The position numbers and the translations under genes are program-made. This document shows positions 27,863 through 36,130 of a stretch of 64,000 nt of DNA, in pieces; the first letter of the stretch is position 1, and each line of letters opens with the position of its first letter. Source of the stretch: Dyadobacter frigoris (GTDB lineage: Bacteria > Bacteroidota > Bacteroidia > Cytophagales > Spirosomataceae); NCBI RefSeq assembly GCF_005280585.1, contig NZ_SZVO01000001.1, positions 434,001 to 498,000 of the forward strand, read 5' to 3'. The notes beneath the pieces are model-generated. The model was not told where the DNA came from and did not search any database. It saw only the letters and a program-made list of their open reading frames with translations.

Positions 27863-28654
27863 ATGACAAAAAATGATCCCGATGTTGACAATTATATCGC
27901 GGGTTTTCCAAAAGAAATCCAAAAGCTTTTGGAAGAAATGCGCCTTGCAATCCGGAAAGCTGCGCCAGATGCCGAAGAAAAAATTGGTTACGGAATCCCG
28001 ACTTTCACACTAAACGGGAATCTGGTTCATTATGCTGCTTTTAAAAATCATATCGGATTTTATCCCGCTCCGCGCGGACTTGAAGCTTTTAAGGAAGAAT
28101 TATCGGGATATAAAGGCGCGAAAGGGTCCGTTCAGTTTCCGTTTGATAAGCCGTTGCCGCTGGATCTGGTAGCCAAAATTACGAAATTCAGGATTGAACA
28201 AAACCTGGCGAAAACAGATGCAAAAGCTAAAAAGAAAACGCCGGTAAAAACACCAAAACTTTCAGACGAGGAACAGGTTACCGAGCATATTCAAAAACTG
28301 GATCCTGAATTAGGAAAAGTTATTGAAACGATACGTCAAATCATTTTAGGCACAGATAAAGAAATTGGGGAAAGAATTAAATGGAATAACCCTAGTTTTT
28401 ATTACACCGGAGAAATGAAACCGTTCGATCAGAAAGAATACAAAAGTGATATTGCCGTAATGAACCTGTACAAAGGAAGAATCATGCTCGTTTTTCCAAG
28501 CGGTGCCAAGGTTAATAACGCAACAGGATTTCTGGAAGGCGATTATAAAGACGGAAGGAGAACAGTGGTTTTCAAGGATTTAGATGATGTGAAATCGAAG
28601 GAAAAAACCTTAAAAAGTGTGGTGGAGGAGTGGCTGGCTTTGGTGGAGAAGTGA
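27863..28654 (+). CDS. Tandem DUF1801 (YdhG/YjbR-like) protein
   Basis: The 263-residue cytosolic protein has two DUF1801 domains. Residues 1-115 carry the AxEKIGYGIPTF and HIGFYPAP pattern of the YdhG iron-chaperone-like group. Residues ~145-263 carry a second, more divergent copy (GERIKWNNPSFYYTG, VFPSGAKV). They are joined by a lysine-rich linker (KTDAKAKKKTPVKTPK). The fold resembles frataxin (Bacillus YdhG/Fra is reported as an iron chaperone), but the function of fused forms is unknown. The gene is single and is followed by a large inverted repeat element. Confidence 0.78.
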   Translation: MTKNDPDVDNYIAGFPKEIQKLLEEMRLAIRKAAPDAEEKIGYGIPTFTLNGNLVHYAAFKNHIGFYPAPRGLEAFKEELSGYKGAKGSVQFPFDKPLPLDLVAKITKFRIEQNLAKTDAKAKKKTPVKTPKLSDEEQVTEHIQKLDPELGKVIETIRQIILGTDKEIGERIKWNNPSFYYTGEMKPFDQKEYKSDIAVMNLYKGRIMLVFPSGAKVNNATGFLEGDYKDGRRTVVFKDLDDVKSKEKTLKSVVEEWLALVEK

Positions 28655-28678
28655 GGTTTGAATTAAGGCTCCAAAAAC

Positions 28679-28814
28679 TAACCCGAGGTTTTAACCTTGG
28701 GAAGTGGAATAAAGAAATATCCGGCTTTAGCCAATTCCTCAATATGTAACTCAATGGCTAAAGCCCACGATTAGATATCTCGACCTGCCCACCCAAGGTT
28801 AAAACCTTGGGTTA
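28679..28814. repeat. Intergenic palindromic repeat element (AAGGTTTTAACCTT / GGCTTTAGCC type)
   Basis: The outer arms of 23 bases (28679-28701 and 28792-28814) are inverted copies with one mismatch, and each arm is itself nearly palindromic (CCAAGGTT-AACCTTGG). An inner pair, GGCTTTAGCCA (28723-28733) and TGGCTAAAGCC (28755-28765), is also inverted and each is self-complementary. The nested design and intergenic position suggest a non-coding dispersed element (REP/MITE-like). There are no terminal inverted repeats with a transposase nearby. Confidence 0.7.
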
Positions 28815-28878
28815 AAAATGCCCAGAATCACTAGTGCTACTTCCCTTATTCTTTTAACGTACAAATGTTTGTTATAAA

Positions 28879-29436
28879 TCATTGAAAAAATCGTTTTTCA
28901 AGTTCGGCAATAGCCAGCTCTCTTTCCCTGGCACCTCCAATTCTGACGGAATCGGTCAGGGCAAGTAACTCATATAATAATGGATTGTTTTTAACTGCAA
29001 GAGGAACGCTGCTGTAAAGAGGAATAATCGATTGACCTCGTACTGTTCCCTCCGCATCTTCCCAAACCATTTCTTCCTGAAATGAAAGCTGACTTTTTAA
29101 TGGTTGGGCCGAATGTGCAGTAGGTACGCCTCTTACCAGTGGCCCGGGTTGTACCGGAAATACGTATTTTATTCCAAATTTTATAAAATCCAGCAAAGAC
29201 TGTGCAAATACTTTCTTATAGGAATTTTTATCTATGAGCCCGGAAAAAGACGACCTATAGAGGGAAGCAGATATTTCCGCAGAACTTATTTTTAAGGAGT
29301 CCGCTAGGTCTTTGTTTTGAATTTCTTTATGCATAAAACGTAACCCACTCTTTTTGTTCCAATCTTTTTGCTCAATAGCGATTATAGCAAGCAAGACTAC
29401 GATATCCTGAGGACGCATTCCTTTATGATCTTTCAT
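28879..29436 (-). CDS. Winged-helix DNA-binding protein, probable transcription regulator
   Basis: The 185-residue cytosolic protein starts with MRPQDIVVLLAIIAI. A helix-turn-helix segment, LADSLKISSAEISASLYRSSFSGLI, follows. The C-terminal half contains the conserved-looking IKYVFPVQPGPLVRGVPTAHSA and VRGQSIIPLY regions and a helical end (YELLALTDSVRIGGARERELAIAEL). I recognise the architecture as a recurrent hypothetical regulator in many bacteria but cannot give it a proven target. The 41-bp palindrome directly upstream (29453-29493) is a good candidate operator, and it also lies in front of the divergent riboswitch-controlled receptor gene. Confidence 0.65.
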   Translation of the reverse strand: MKDHKGMRPQDIVVLLAIIAIEQKDWNKKSGLRFMHKEIQNKDLADSLKISSAEISASLYRSSFSGLIDKNSYKKVFAQSLLDFIKFGIKYVFPVQPGPLVRGVPTAHSAQPLKSQLSFQEEMVWEDAEGTVRGQSIIPLYSSVPLAVKNNPLLYELLALTDSVRIGGARERELAIAELEKRFFQ

Positions 29437-29452
29437 ACTAATAGTTTATGAT

Positions 29453-29493
29453 TTGCAATTTACGATTTGCGAATCGCAAATCAAAAATTGCAA
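29453..29493. promoter_or_regulatory. 41-bp nested palindrome (candidate operator)
   Basis: Symmetric blocks are TTGCAATTT (29453-29461), GATTTGCGA (29464-29472), one central base, TCGCAAATC (29474-29482) and AAATTGCAA (29485-29493). Both pairs are perfect 9-bp inverted repeats. It begins 17 bases upstream of the winged-helix gene's ATG and lies 53 bases before the TPP riboswitch. Confidence 0.6.
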
Positions 29494-29545
29494 TAATTAT
29501 TTTTCCTTGTTTCCCCAGCCCAAACCACTTAACTTTACACGATAA

Positions 29546-29624
29546 TCTCAAAGGGGTGCCCTACCTAACGGGCTGAGATCATACCCATATTACCTGATCC
29601 GGATAATGCCGGCGTAGGAAGAGA
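29546..29624 (+). promoter_or_regulatory. TPP riboswitch (THI element)
   Basis: The conserved blocks of the thiamine pyrophosphate aptamer are present: a P1 closing pair TCTC/GAGA (29546-29549 with 29621-29624), AGGGGTGCC, GGGCTGAGATCATACCC, ACCTGATCCGGATAATGCC and GGCGTAGGAAGAGA. It lies about 140 bases before the TonB-dependent receptor start. Between them a hairpin (GAAAATCA...TGATTTTC, 29645-29673) may belong to the expression platform, but no clear T-run follows it, so translation control is as likely as termination. Confidence 0.93.
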
Positions 29625-29766
29625 AAGCTAAACTTAGGACTAGCGAAAATCACAATAAAATATATTGATTTTCAAGCTTCATAAAGTCAGCTGAATCGAA
29701 TAACCATTTTTATTGAACCAAAAGGATAGGTGGCCCCTTGCCTGTTCGTAACAATTATTGATCGCA

Positions 29767-32226
29767 ATGCGAAACGTTACGACCTGTCTTTTAACACTCG
29801 TTATCAGTACATTACTGAGCATATCTGTTTTTGCTCAAAAAACATTAACCGGTCAGGTTACCGATCAGGAAGATGGCAAATCACTTCCCGGCGCTACCAT
29901 CCGGGCAGGAGAAATCCGTGGAACCACTACTGATGCCAACGGTAGATTTACACTCCGCAATATTTCAGACAACATTGGCACTTTGGAAATTTCCTACATT
30001 GGTTATCAAACGATCAAACTGGACGCGGCTAAATTAAGTGAGGGAAAACCGCTTGAAATAAAACTACAAAAAAGCACTTTCCAGGCTGATGAAGTCATCG
30101 TCAATGCAACGCGTGTTACCGACAAAACCGGGATGGCTTATACCAATGTAACTGCGGAAGCTTTGAACAAACAAAATCTGGGACAAGACCTTCCGGTGCT
30201 CTTGAATTTCACACCTTCGCTGGTAAGTACGAGTGACGCCGGCGGTGGAGTAGGTTATACCGGGATCAGAATTCGCGGTACTGATGCGACGCGTATCAAT
30301 GTTACTGTCAATGGGATACCTTACAATGATGCTGAAAGCCAGGGTGTTTACTGGGTAAATATGCCGGATTTTGCTTCATCCGTTAGCAGTATTCAAATCC
30401 AGCGTGGCGTAGGAACTTCTACAAACGGATCAGGTGCTTTTGGTGCGACTGTCAACATTAGTACAAACCAATTCCGTAAAGAAGCTTATGCAGAACTTAA
30501 TAATTCTTACGGCTCCTTCAATACTTTCAAAAATACATTCAAAATTGGTAGTGGTTTAATCAAGGATAAATTCACTTTTGACGCCCGTCTGTCCCGTGTT
30601 TCCTCAGATGGATATGTTGATAGAGCCTCTTCTGAATTGCATTCTTATTATCTGTCAGGTGCTTATTTTGGTGGGAAAAGTTTTGTGCGGGTGAACGTAT
30701 TCTCGGGAAAGGAAAGAACATATCAATCCTGGAACGGCGTTCCGGAAGCAAAACTTCGCGGCGACCGTGAAGGTATTTTATCCTACATCGATCGTAACGG
30801 ACTGGATGAAAAAGATGCACAAAATCTGGTCAACTCCAATGACCGCACTTACAATTCTTACACTTATAAAAACGAGGTTGATAATTACCGCCAGGACCAT
30901 TATCAGGTTGTTACTTCTCACACGTTAACAAATAACCTGACTTTGAATGTAAACGGTTTTCTGGTTCGCGGTTTAGGTTATTATGAGCAATATCGTAAAA
31001 ATGACAAATTCAGTAATTACAATCTGCCTGATGTGATTTCAGGAAGTGATACCATTTCAAGAACAGATCTGATACGCCGCAGGTGGCTTGATAATTATTT
31101 CTATGGATCGACATTTTCTATGGATTATAACAGTTTCAAAAAACTGACAGCCAGTGTCGGCGGTGGTTATACTTATTATACCGGCGATCATTACGGAGAA
31201 ATCGTCTGGGCTAGAAATGCGGGCGCCACTGAAAATGAACAACGTTATTATTTCAATAAAGGCATCAAAAAAGACTTTAACATTTATGGAAAACTTTACT
31301 ATCAGTTTACAGAAAAACTAAACGCTTTTGGTGATTTGCAGTTCCGCCGCGTCAGTCATAAAATTGATGGGAAGGATAATGAAATGGTTCAGATGAACTT
31401 TGACCAATCCTATTCATTTCTTAATCCAAAAGCGGGTTTAACTTATCAGCTGGCACCACAAAGTTCGATTTACGCTTCATATAGTGTTGGAAATAAAGAG
31501 CCAAATCGCGATGATTTTGCCGCGTCCACGACCCGGCTTTTTCCACAAAGTGAAAGACTGAATAATGTAGAAGCAGGATTTCGTATGCAGCAGGGGAAAT
31601 GGATGATTTCGGCAAATTACTATCTCATGCATTACAAAAATCAACTCGTACTAACCGGACAGATCAATGATGTTGGTAATTCTATCCGTGTAAATGTACC
31701 GAAAAGTTACAGGACCGGAATTGAGCTGGAAGGTGCTGTTGCATTTAATTCACATTTAAAATGGAACGCCAACGCAACATTCAGCCAGAATAAAATTGCC
31801 AATTTTACAGAATATATTGTCAACTATGATACCGGAGGTTACGATATGGTAAATCATGGAAAATCTGATATCTCTTTTTCTCCAAACATCATTGTAGGAA
31901 GTCAATTTACTTACAGCCCGAAGAAAAATCTTGAATTTGCTTTATTGACAAAATATGTCGGCAAACAATATCTTGATAATACGTCCAGCGAAACACGCAG
32001 ACTTGATGCTTATTTTACCAATGATCTTCGCTTAACTTATACGGTCAAACCAAAGTGGATCAAGGAAATCTCGTTCAATTTCTTGCTGAACAATATTTTT
32101 AGTGAACGTTATGAGTCGAACGGATATACTTATGGCTACATCAGCGGAGGCGCTTTGACACAGGAGAATTTCTATTTCCCGCAAGCGGGACGAAATTTTT
32201 TGGTTGGCGTGAATTTTCATTTTTAG
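29767..32226 (+). CDS. TonB-dependent outer-membrane receptor under TPP riboswitch control (probable thiamine-compound importer)
   Basis: The 819-residue protein with the ATG at 29767 has a signal peptide ending SVFAQ. A carboxypeptidase-regulatory-like domain (GQVTDQEDGKSLPGATIRAG), a plug with IRIRGTDATRINVTVNGIPYNDAES, and a beta-barrel ending QAGRNFLVGVNFHF follow. The substrate is not shown by the protein, but the TPP riboswitch upstream ties expression to thiamine starvation. In Bacteroides a TPP-regulated TonB receptor imports thiamine, so the same role is inferred here. No thiamine synthesis or PnuT-like gene follows, so the receptor is transcribed alone and ends at the terminator 32245-32282. 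Confidence 0.88.
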   Translation: MRNVTTCLLTLVISTLLSISVFAQKTLTGQVTDQEDGKSLPGATIRAGEIRGTTTDANGRFTLRNISDNIGTLEISYIGYQTIKLDAAKLSEGKPLEIKLQKSTFQADEVIVNATRVTDKTGMAYTNVTAEALNKQNLGQDLPVLLNFTPSLVSTSDAGGGVGYTGIRIRGTDATRINVTVNGIPYNDAESQGVYWVNMPDFASSVSSIQIQRGVGTSTNGSGAFGATVNISTNQFRKEAYAELNNSYGSFNTFKNTFKIGSGLIKDKFTFDARLSRVSSDGYVDRASSELHSYYLSGAYFGGKSFVRVNVFSGKERTYQSWNGVPEAKLRGDREGILSYIDRNGLDEKDAQNLVNSNDRTYNSYTYKNEVDNYRQDHYQVVTSHTLTNNLTLNVNGFLVRGLGYYEQYRKNDKFSNYNLPDVISGSDTISRTDLIRRRWLDNYFYGSTFSMDYNSFKKLTASVGGGYTYYTGDHYGEIVWARNAGATENEQRYYFNKGIKKDFNIYGKLYYQFTEKLNAFGDLQFRRVSHKIDGKDNEMVQMNFDQSYSFLNPKAGLTYQLAPQSSIYASYSVGNKEPNRDDFAASTTRLFPQSERLNNVEAGFRMQQGKWMISANYYLMHYKNQLVLTGQINDVGNSIRVNVPKSYRTGIELEGAVAFNSHLKWNANATFSQNKIANFTEYIVNYDTGGYDMVNHGKSDISFSPNIIVGSQFTYSPKKNLEFALLTKYVGKQYLDNTSSETRRLDAYFTNDLRLTYTVKPKWIKEISFNFLLNNIFSERYESNGYTYGYISGGALTQENFYFPQAGRNFLVGVNFHF

Positions 32227-32244
32227 GATTTATAAAGGGTTTAA

Positions 32245-32282
32245 AATCAAAAGAGAACGTCGTGTGGCGTTCTCTTTTGATT
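32245..32282 (+). terminator. Terminator of the TPP-controlled receptor gene
   Basis: The arms AATCAAAAGAGAACG (from 32245) and CGTTCTCTTTTGATT (32268-32282) are perfect, with an 8-base loop, 18 bases after the stop codon. Confidence 0.85.
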
Positions 32283-32290
32283 AATAAATA

Positions 32291-32365
32291 TTGCGGTGCG
32301 CTGCACCTAAACCTTAAAATTTGCTATTCCGTTGCTACAAGTATTACGGTGCTCCGCACCTGGTA
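32291..32365. repeat. REP-like pair of GGTGC-GCACC hairpins
   Basis: GGTGCGCTGCACC (32295-32307) and GGTGCTCCGCACC (32348-32360) are two short perfect hairpins, each preceded by TT(G/A)CG. They are joined by an A/T-rich linker with GCTACAAGTATTA. The paired layout is typical of extragenic palindromic repeats, and I recall similar GGTGC(T/G)C...GCACC pairs between genes of many Bacteroidota. Confidence 0.6.
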
Positions 32366-32402
32366 AAATGAGAACCACGTCCTACTAGCCAAGTTCAACC
32401 AA

Positions 32403-32687
32403 TTAGTTTATAAGCGCTTTCTCTTTCAACATTCCAATATATTTTTCTCCATTCAGCCTACCAGAAAAAAAACTATCGGCCATTTTCTCATCCGACAATT
32501 TTAATTGACTGGAAACTGTTTCCATCAACTCCGGACTTAGCTGTGCTTTGCCCACGTATGTAAAAACAGCTTGTTTTTTACCATCAACAACCAGATAATG
32601 CAACTGGTGATGGTCTTTTTCCGAGAATGATTCAAAACCCTGTTTTTGTAATGCTCTCTGTATATCTTTACTTTTTCTCGCTTTCAT
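32403..32687 (-). CDS. HicA-like toxin of a type II toxin-antitoxin pair
   Basis: The 94-residue protein begins MKARKSKDIQRALQKQGF, followed by the KDHHQLHYLVVDGKKQAVFTYV segment. Its histidine after a positive loop and beta-strand with DGKK resemble the double-stranded-RNA-binding-like HicA fold (usual G-S-H-H replaced by K-D-H-H). HicA proteins are ribosome-independent mRNA interferases. The C-terminal half (SPELMETVSSQLKLSDEKMADSFF) is longer than in standard 60-residue HicA. It overlaps the upstream HicB-like gene by 4 bases (ATGA), so antitoxin and toxin are translationally coupled with the antitoxin first. Confidence 0.62.
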   Translation of the reverse strand: MKARKSKDIQRALQKQGFESFSEKDHHQLHYLVVDGKKQAVFTYVGKAQLSPELMETVSSQLKLSDEKMADSFFSGRLNGEKYIGMLKEKALIN

Positions 32688-32992
32688 TTGATCGCCTTAA
32701 CAATGGTCAACAATTTATTTTTCAGAATAATCGCCTCGTCTGAGAGCACTTCATCGGCTTCTATACCAAAATTTTGATATAAGGCATGGAAAGTAAAATT
32801 AAACGCTGCCTCAGCTTCCTCCCGCGTTGCTCCCCACACACAAATATCCAGCGGCTGAAATGCAATCACGTAAGCCTGGTTTTCGAAGTTTACATCACAA
32901 TTCAGCTTATCGTGCAGAACGTATAATTTTTCGTCATACTTAATGATCTCCGGACTGTAAGGGTACGTTCCATGCTCCATTTCCTCGATCAA
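32684..32992 (-). CDS. HicB-like antitoxin
   Basis: The 102-residue protein has the HicB partial RNase H-type fold signature: the strand AYVIAFQPLDICVWGATREEAEAAFNFTFHALYQNFG corresponds to the usual D-x-C-x-x-A-G-x-T-x-x-E-A-x-x-N-x-x-E-A of HicB. It has no C-terminal helix-turn-helix, so autoregulation would need another protein. It sits 26 bases after the 33019-33663 gene and overlaps the HicA-like gene by 4 bases. Confidence 0.6.
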   Translation of the reverse strand: MIEEMEHGTYPYSPEIIKYDEKLYVLHDKLNCDVNFENQAYVIAFQPLDICVWGATREEAEAAFNFTFHALYQNFGIEADEVLSDEAIILKNKLLTIVKAIK

Positions 32993-33018
32993 AAGAACCT
33001 TTTTGATGTCCTTTTTAC

Positions 33019-33663
33019 TCAGATCAGCCGAAGCATCATTTCCCCCGATTTTGGCATATATTTTAGCAAAGCGATAAACGGTTTTCTCTTTTTTACCTTT
33101 TCCTTTTTTGGAAAATATAAATCAGTAAAACTTTTATCGGGTTGTCTTAGGTTCAATTTTTTACCTTTTGCATCAATCAGGAAAAGCTTAAATGGCCTGT
33201 CAGAAGACGACGCAGTGAAAAGCGGTTTGTATATCCGGTTTCTTTCTTCGGGTGAATATTTACTGATTGCCTGATTCATATATTGCGGCTCTTCAAAATT
33301 TCCGAACAAAATGTTCTTCTTATATTCTGAAAATGCGTTCCTTTTCCAATCGTCAATATCGGTCGTAAAAAGGCTTGGCGGTTCTACAATATTGGAAGCC
33401 ACCGCGGCTTCGAAACTGCTGAATTTGAGATCAACAACCAATAATTCCAGTTCTTTTTTAAGCCCGTCCAACACTTTAGGCGATTTCTCATAAGCAGCCC
33501 TGAACTTGTCATTCTTCAAAAATTCTATTTCAATAAAATTCAGAAATGAAGTATTGAAATTATTTAAAACCGTGATAACGGAAGATAATCTGGCCGTATG
33601 TCCGGCGGTTTGTTGAGGGTCAATCTGAAACCTAAAAGCAATTCTCCTTAATTCTTCCAACAT
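33019..33663 (-). CDS. Hypothetical protein heading the HicBA-like operon
   Basis: The 214-residue protein is of unrecognised family. I place the start at the ATG 33663 (MLEELRRIAFRFQIDPQQTAGHTARLS). An upstream extension to 33768 is in frame but has a composition (CHYFVRYNDLCGYPF) unlike the rest. The N-terminal half is helical and rich in Phe/Leu, and the C-terminal part has a basic segment (KKEKVKKRKPF). No signal peptide or membrane helix is seen. It precedes the HicB-like gene by 26 bases, so the three genes are likely one transcript, and it could be a third component of the toxin-antitoxin module. Confidence 0.55.
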   Translation of the reverse strand: MLEELRRIAFRFQIDPQQTAGHTARLSSVITVLNNFNTSFLNFIEIEFLKNDKFRAAYEKSPKVLDGLKKELELLVVDLKFSSFEAAVASNIVEPPSLFTTDIDDWKRNAFSEYKKNILFGNFEEPQYMNQAISKYSPEERNRIYKPLFTASSSDRPFKLFLIDAKGKKLNLRQPDKSFTDLYFPKKEKVKKRKPFIALLKYMPKSGEMMLRLI

Positions 33664-33770
33664 TATAAAACATCCTTTAATAAATGGGTAACCACAAAGA
33701 TCATTGTATCTCACAAAATAATGGCATTTGAAGTGAAAATATTTTGATCTTTTTATACGATTTGACAAAA

Positions 33771-33805
33771 AAAGAAGACTGCCTCAAACCGAGACAGTCT
33801 TCTTT
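33771..33805 (-). terminator. Terminator of the type IX-secreted protein gene
   Basis: AAAGAAGACTG (33771-33781) pairs with CAGTCTTCTTT (33795-33805), with a short inner CTC/GAG. On the minus strand the stem is followed by TTTTTTTGTC. It lies 72 bases beyond the stop codon of the gene at 33877-35376. Confidence 0.75.
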
Positions 33806-33876
33806 CAAAAATTATAAAAAAAATTCACTGAACTGGTAACAAATACTTTAATTAGAGATCGTCTCCTAACTATATT

Positions 33877-35376
33877 TTAGTGGCGAATGACAATTTTGTT
33901 CGAATTTTGAGTACCGTCAGTTCTTAAAACCCTTACAATATATAATCCATTTGACAGTCCTTTTACGTTGATTCCCTCAGTAGGAGAAATCGAGTTTGAC
34001 TGGTGAACCAATTGTCCGTTTGAATTAATAATTACCAGTTCTTTAATTGTTTGAGATGAAACGTCCGTCACAAAAAGTTCATTCGATACAGGATTTGGAT
34101 AAACCGTTACAGCCAGGTCATTTCCATCAAGTGATATAGTTTCGATGCGGCTATATGCGTATGTACCGTCTCTGTCAACCATTTTTAACCGATAGTAATT
34201 GGTATTACCCTTTGGTGCGGAATCAATAAATTGATAATTTTTAAATTCCGAACTTTCATTACTCGCTAACACTTTCCCAAGATCGCTCCATTGTTTTGCA
34301 TCTGTACTGCGCTGCACTCCAAAGTAGTCGCTGTTTGTTTCCTGTGTAGTACTCCATTTTAGAGCAACACTTTTATTGATTTCAGAGGATTGAACCTTCG
34401 CCGAAAAACTAGCAAGCGTTACTGGTAAAGGATCAATTGTATACGTGTAAATAAGACAAACTCCTCCAAGTGCAGAAGTCACTTCCTGGCTGGAAGTATT
34501 TCCGCCTGAATTCGTAATGGTTTTAGAAGCGGTACCCGATATTGGAAATGTTACAGTTCCGGTTCCAATGTAATTTGGACTAAAGCTGGCAATATTGGTA
34601 GTACTTGTTTTGCCGGAAGTAATGTCAAAATAAGATAGCGATGATCCTGCCGAAATGTCAATCGGATTTTGATTATCTACATTTTCATCTTCATCATTGG
34701 CAAACACCTTAGTTGTAACAAGATTAGATAAAGTTGCAGAAGAAAACGGATTTCCAATTTTAACACTGGCACCGATAATCAATTTTTGAATTTGTGAAGT
34801 CGTCGTTGTTGATACTACAATTGTAGGATTGGAAACCAGCGATGACGAAAACACCTGAACGCTTGACAAGGTTGCTGACGGATTAATTGGTATAGCCTTA
34901 TCAACAGCTACAGATTGGTTGGTAAAAGGTGTTAATGTTGATGTCGAGACGTTACAATTAGTAATTGTATTTGTCTTTCTAGTTAAAGTCAATCCACCTT
35001 CTGAAACTGTATTTGCGCCCGTAGATGCAATAAATGCAGTGGATGGATTTGCAGTTTGAGTTGTAAAACCACTTGTTGGAAACTCGTAGTCTACAATATA
35101 ACTAATCCCTGACCTGCCGGCTAATGTAAATTCTCCATTCGCATCACTAATGGCATAAGACACAATAATGTTATCACCACCAGGAACCACACGGGTAAGG
35201 CGTGCAAGGATACCGGGAACAACCTGTGTACCTCCAATGGTGACAGTACCACTAATTTGCGCGTCATGATTACCGCTATAATCCGGAGCAGGAAGAACGG
35301 GCAACGTCTGCCCTATGGCGTTTATACTGGCAAACGCCAAAAACAGGGATAAAGAGATTTTTGAGAAAGGTTTCAT
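33877..35376 (-). CDS. Type IX-secreted protein with a collagen-binding/SdrD-like domain and C-terminal sorting domain
   Basis: The 499-residue protein has a signal peptide (ends NAIGQT). A carboxypeptidase-regulatory-like or SdrD-B-like domain (ISGTVTIGGTQVVPGILARLTR...DANGEFTLAG) follows, then a Ser/Thr/Asn-rich middle region of short beta strands, a fibronectin-like segment (LPVTLASFSAKVQSSE...LKWSTTQETNSDYFGVQRS), and a type A sorting domain (YPNPVSNELFVTD...NGLYIVRVLRTDG). It is predicted to be secreted by the type IX system and displayed on the surface. Adhesion is a guess from the architecture. It is monocistronic. Confidence 0.8.
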   Translation of the reverse strand: MKPFSKISLSLFLAFASINAIGQTLPVLPAPDYSGNHDAQISGTVTIGGTQVVPGILARLTRVVPGGDNIIVSYAISDANGEFTLAGRSGISYIVDYEFPTSGFTTQTANPSTAFIASTGANTVSEGGLTLTRKTNTITNCNVSTSTLTPFTNQSVAVDKAIPINPSATLSSVQVFSSSLVSNPTIVVSTTTTSQIQKLIIGASVKIGNPFSSATLSNLVTTKVFANDEDENVDNQNPIDISAGSSLSYFDITSGKTSTTNIASFSPNYIGTGTVTFPISGTASKTITNSGGNTSSQEVTSALGGVCLIYTYTIDPLPVTLASFSAKVQSSEINKSVALKWSTTQETNSDYFGVQRSTDAKQWSDLGKVLASNESSEFKNYQFIDSAPKGNTNYYRLKMVDRDGTYAYSRIETISLDGNDLAVTVYPNPVSNELFVTDVSSQTIKELVIINSNGQLVHQSNSISPTEGINVKGLSNGLYIVRVLRTDGTQNSNKIVIRH

Positions 35377-35989
35377 AAAAATTATTTACATAAAATGATT
35401 TGATTGTTGAAGACTTTCAAATTGTTGAGAACAGCAACTGTTTAAAACATTTCCAATTACACACAAACGAAAAGTAACCCGCGGTAACATTTTAGATATT
35501 GCCACAAATCATCACCAAAGAAATATCTGTCAAAATTCTTGGAGCATCTAAAGTAATATGTTAGCAGGTGTGCTTATAATTGGCTCACTATGATTTAAAC
35601 ATAGCACGAATCTAAAATGATAGACGGGTTTTGAAAATGAATATACTAACGAGAAAAATGTGTGTGAAGACTTTGCTAATGCCTAATCGAAAATATACTA
35701 AGCACATATGAAATATTTCGATTCAAAAGTAAGAAAAATAAAGTGAGAAGATTAATGCAGAATATGACAATTCAAAGAATTGTTGGAAAACAAACAAATT
35801 ACTACTTTTAAAGTCGGAATTTTCTACTAATTTGTAGAGTAATTTCTATACAAAAATTACATTTTCGTAGCATAGAACTAATTTCTTAAAAACTGAAAAT
35901 GTAATCAGGCAGATACTTCAATCAAATAGAAATAATTCGATAGGACAAAACCAATATTGCCACATATAGTGTATCTCTCAAATATTAAC
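35377..35989. other. Gene-less AT-rich stretch with repeated ATATTGCCAC motifs
   Basis: No coding frame is convincing. The decamer ATATTGCCAC occurs at 35496-35505 and 35954-35963, and its complement GTGGCAATAT at 36020-36029, so the last two form an inverted pair 66 bases apart. The function is unknown; operator or remnant DNA is possible. The 5' leader of the type IX gene lies at the left end. Confidence 0.4.
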
Positions 35990-36130
35990 ATGAATGCAAT
36001 AGAAAAATTTATTCAATTAGTGGCAATATTTTGTATCATTATTCTGATTATTAGAGTTGCATCCTCCATGAATTCGCAAAATGATGATTACCCAATACCG
36101 TTGAATCCGTTAAGACACACAGGAAATTGA
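35990..36130 (+). CDS. Possible 46-residue single-pass membrane peptide
   Basis: The frame starts MNAIEKFIQLVAIFCIIILI, one hydrophobic helix of about 17 residues, followed by a polar tail ending in PLNPLRHTGN. It begins with ATG after an A/T-rich leader, with no clear ribosome-binding site. The last 80 bases run antisense to the di-haem protein fragment, which may explain the frame by chance. Kept at low confidence because short membrane peptides are easily missed. Confidence 0.25.
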   Translation: MNAIEKFIQLVAIFCIIILIIRVASSMNSQNDDYPIPLNPLRHTGN

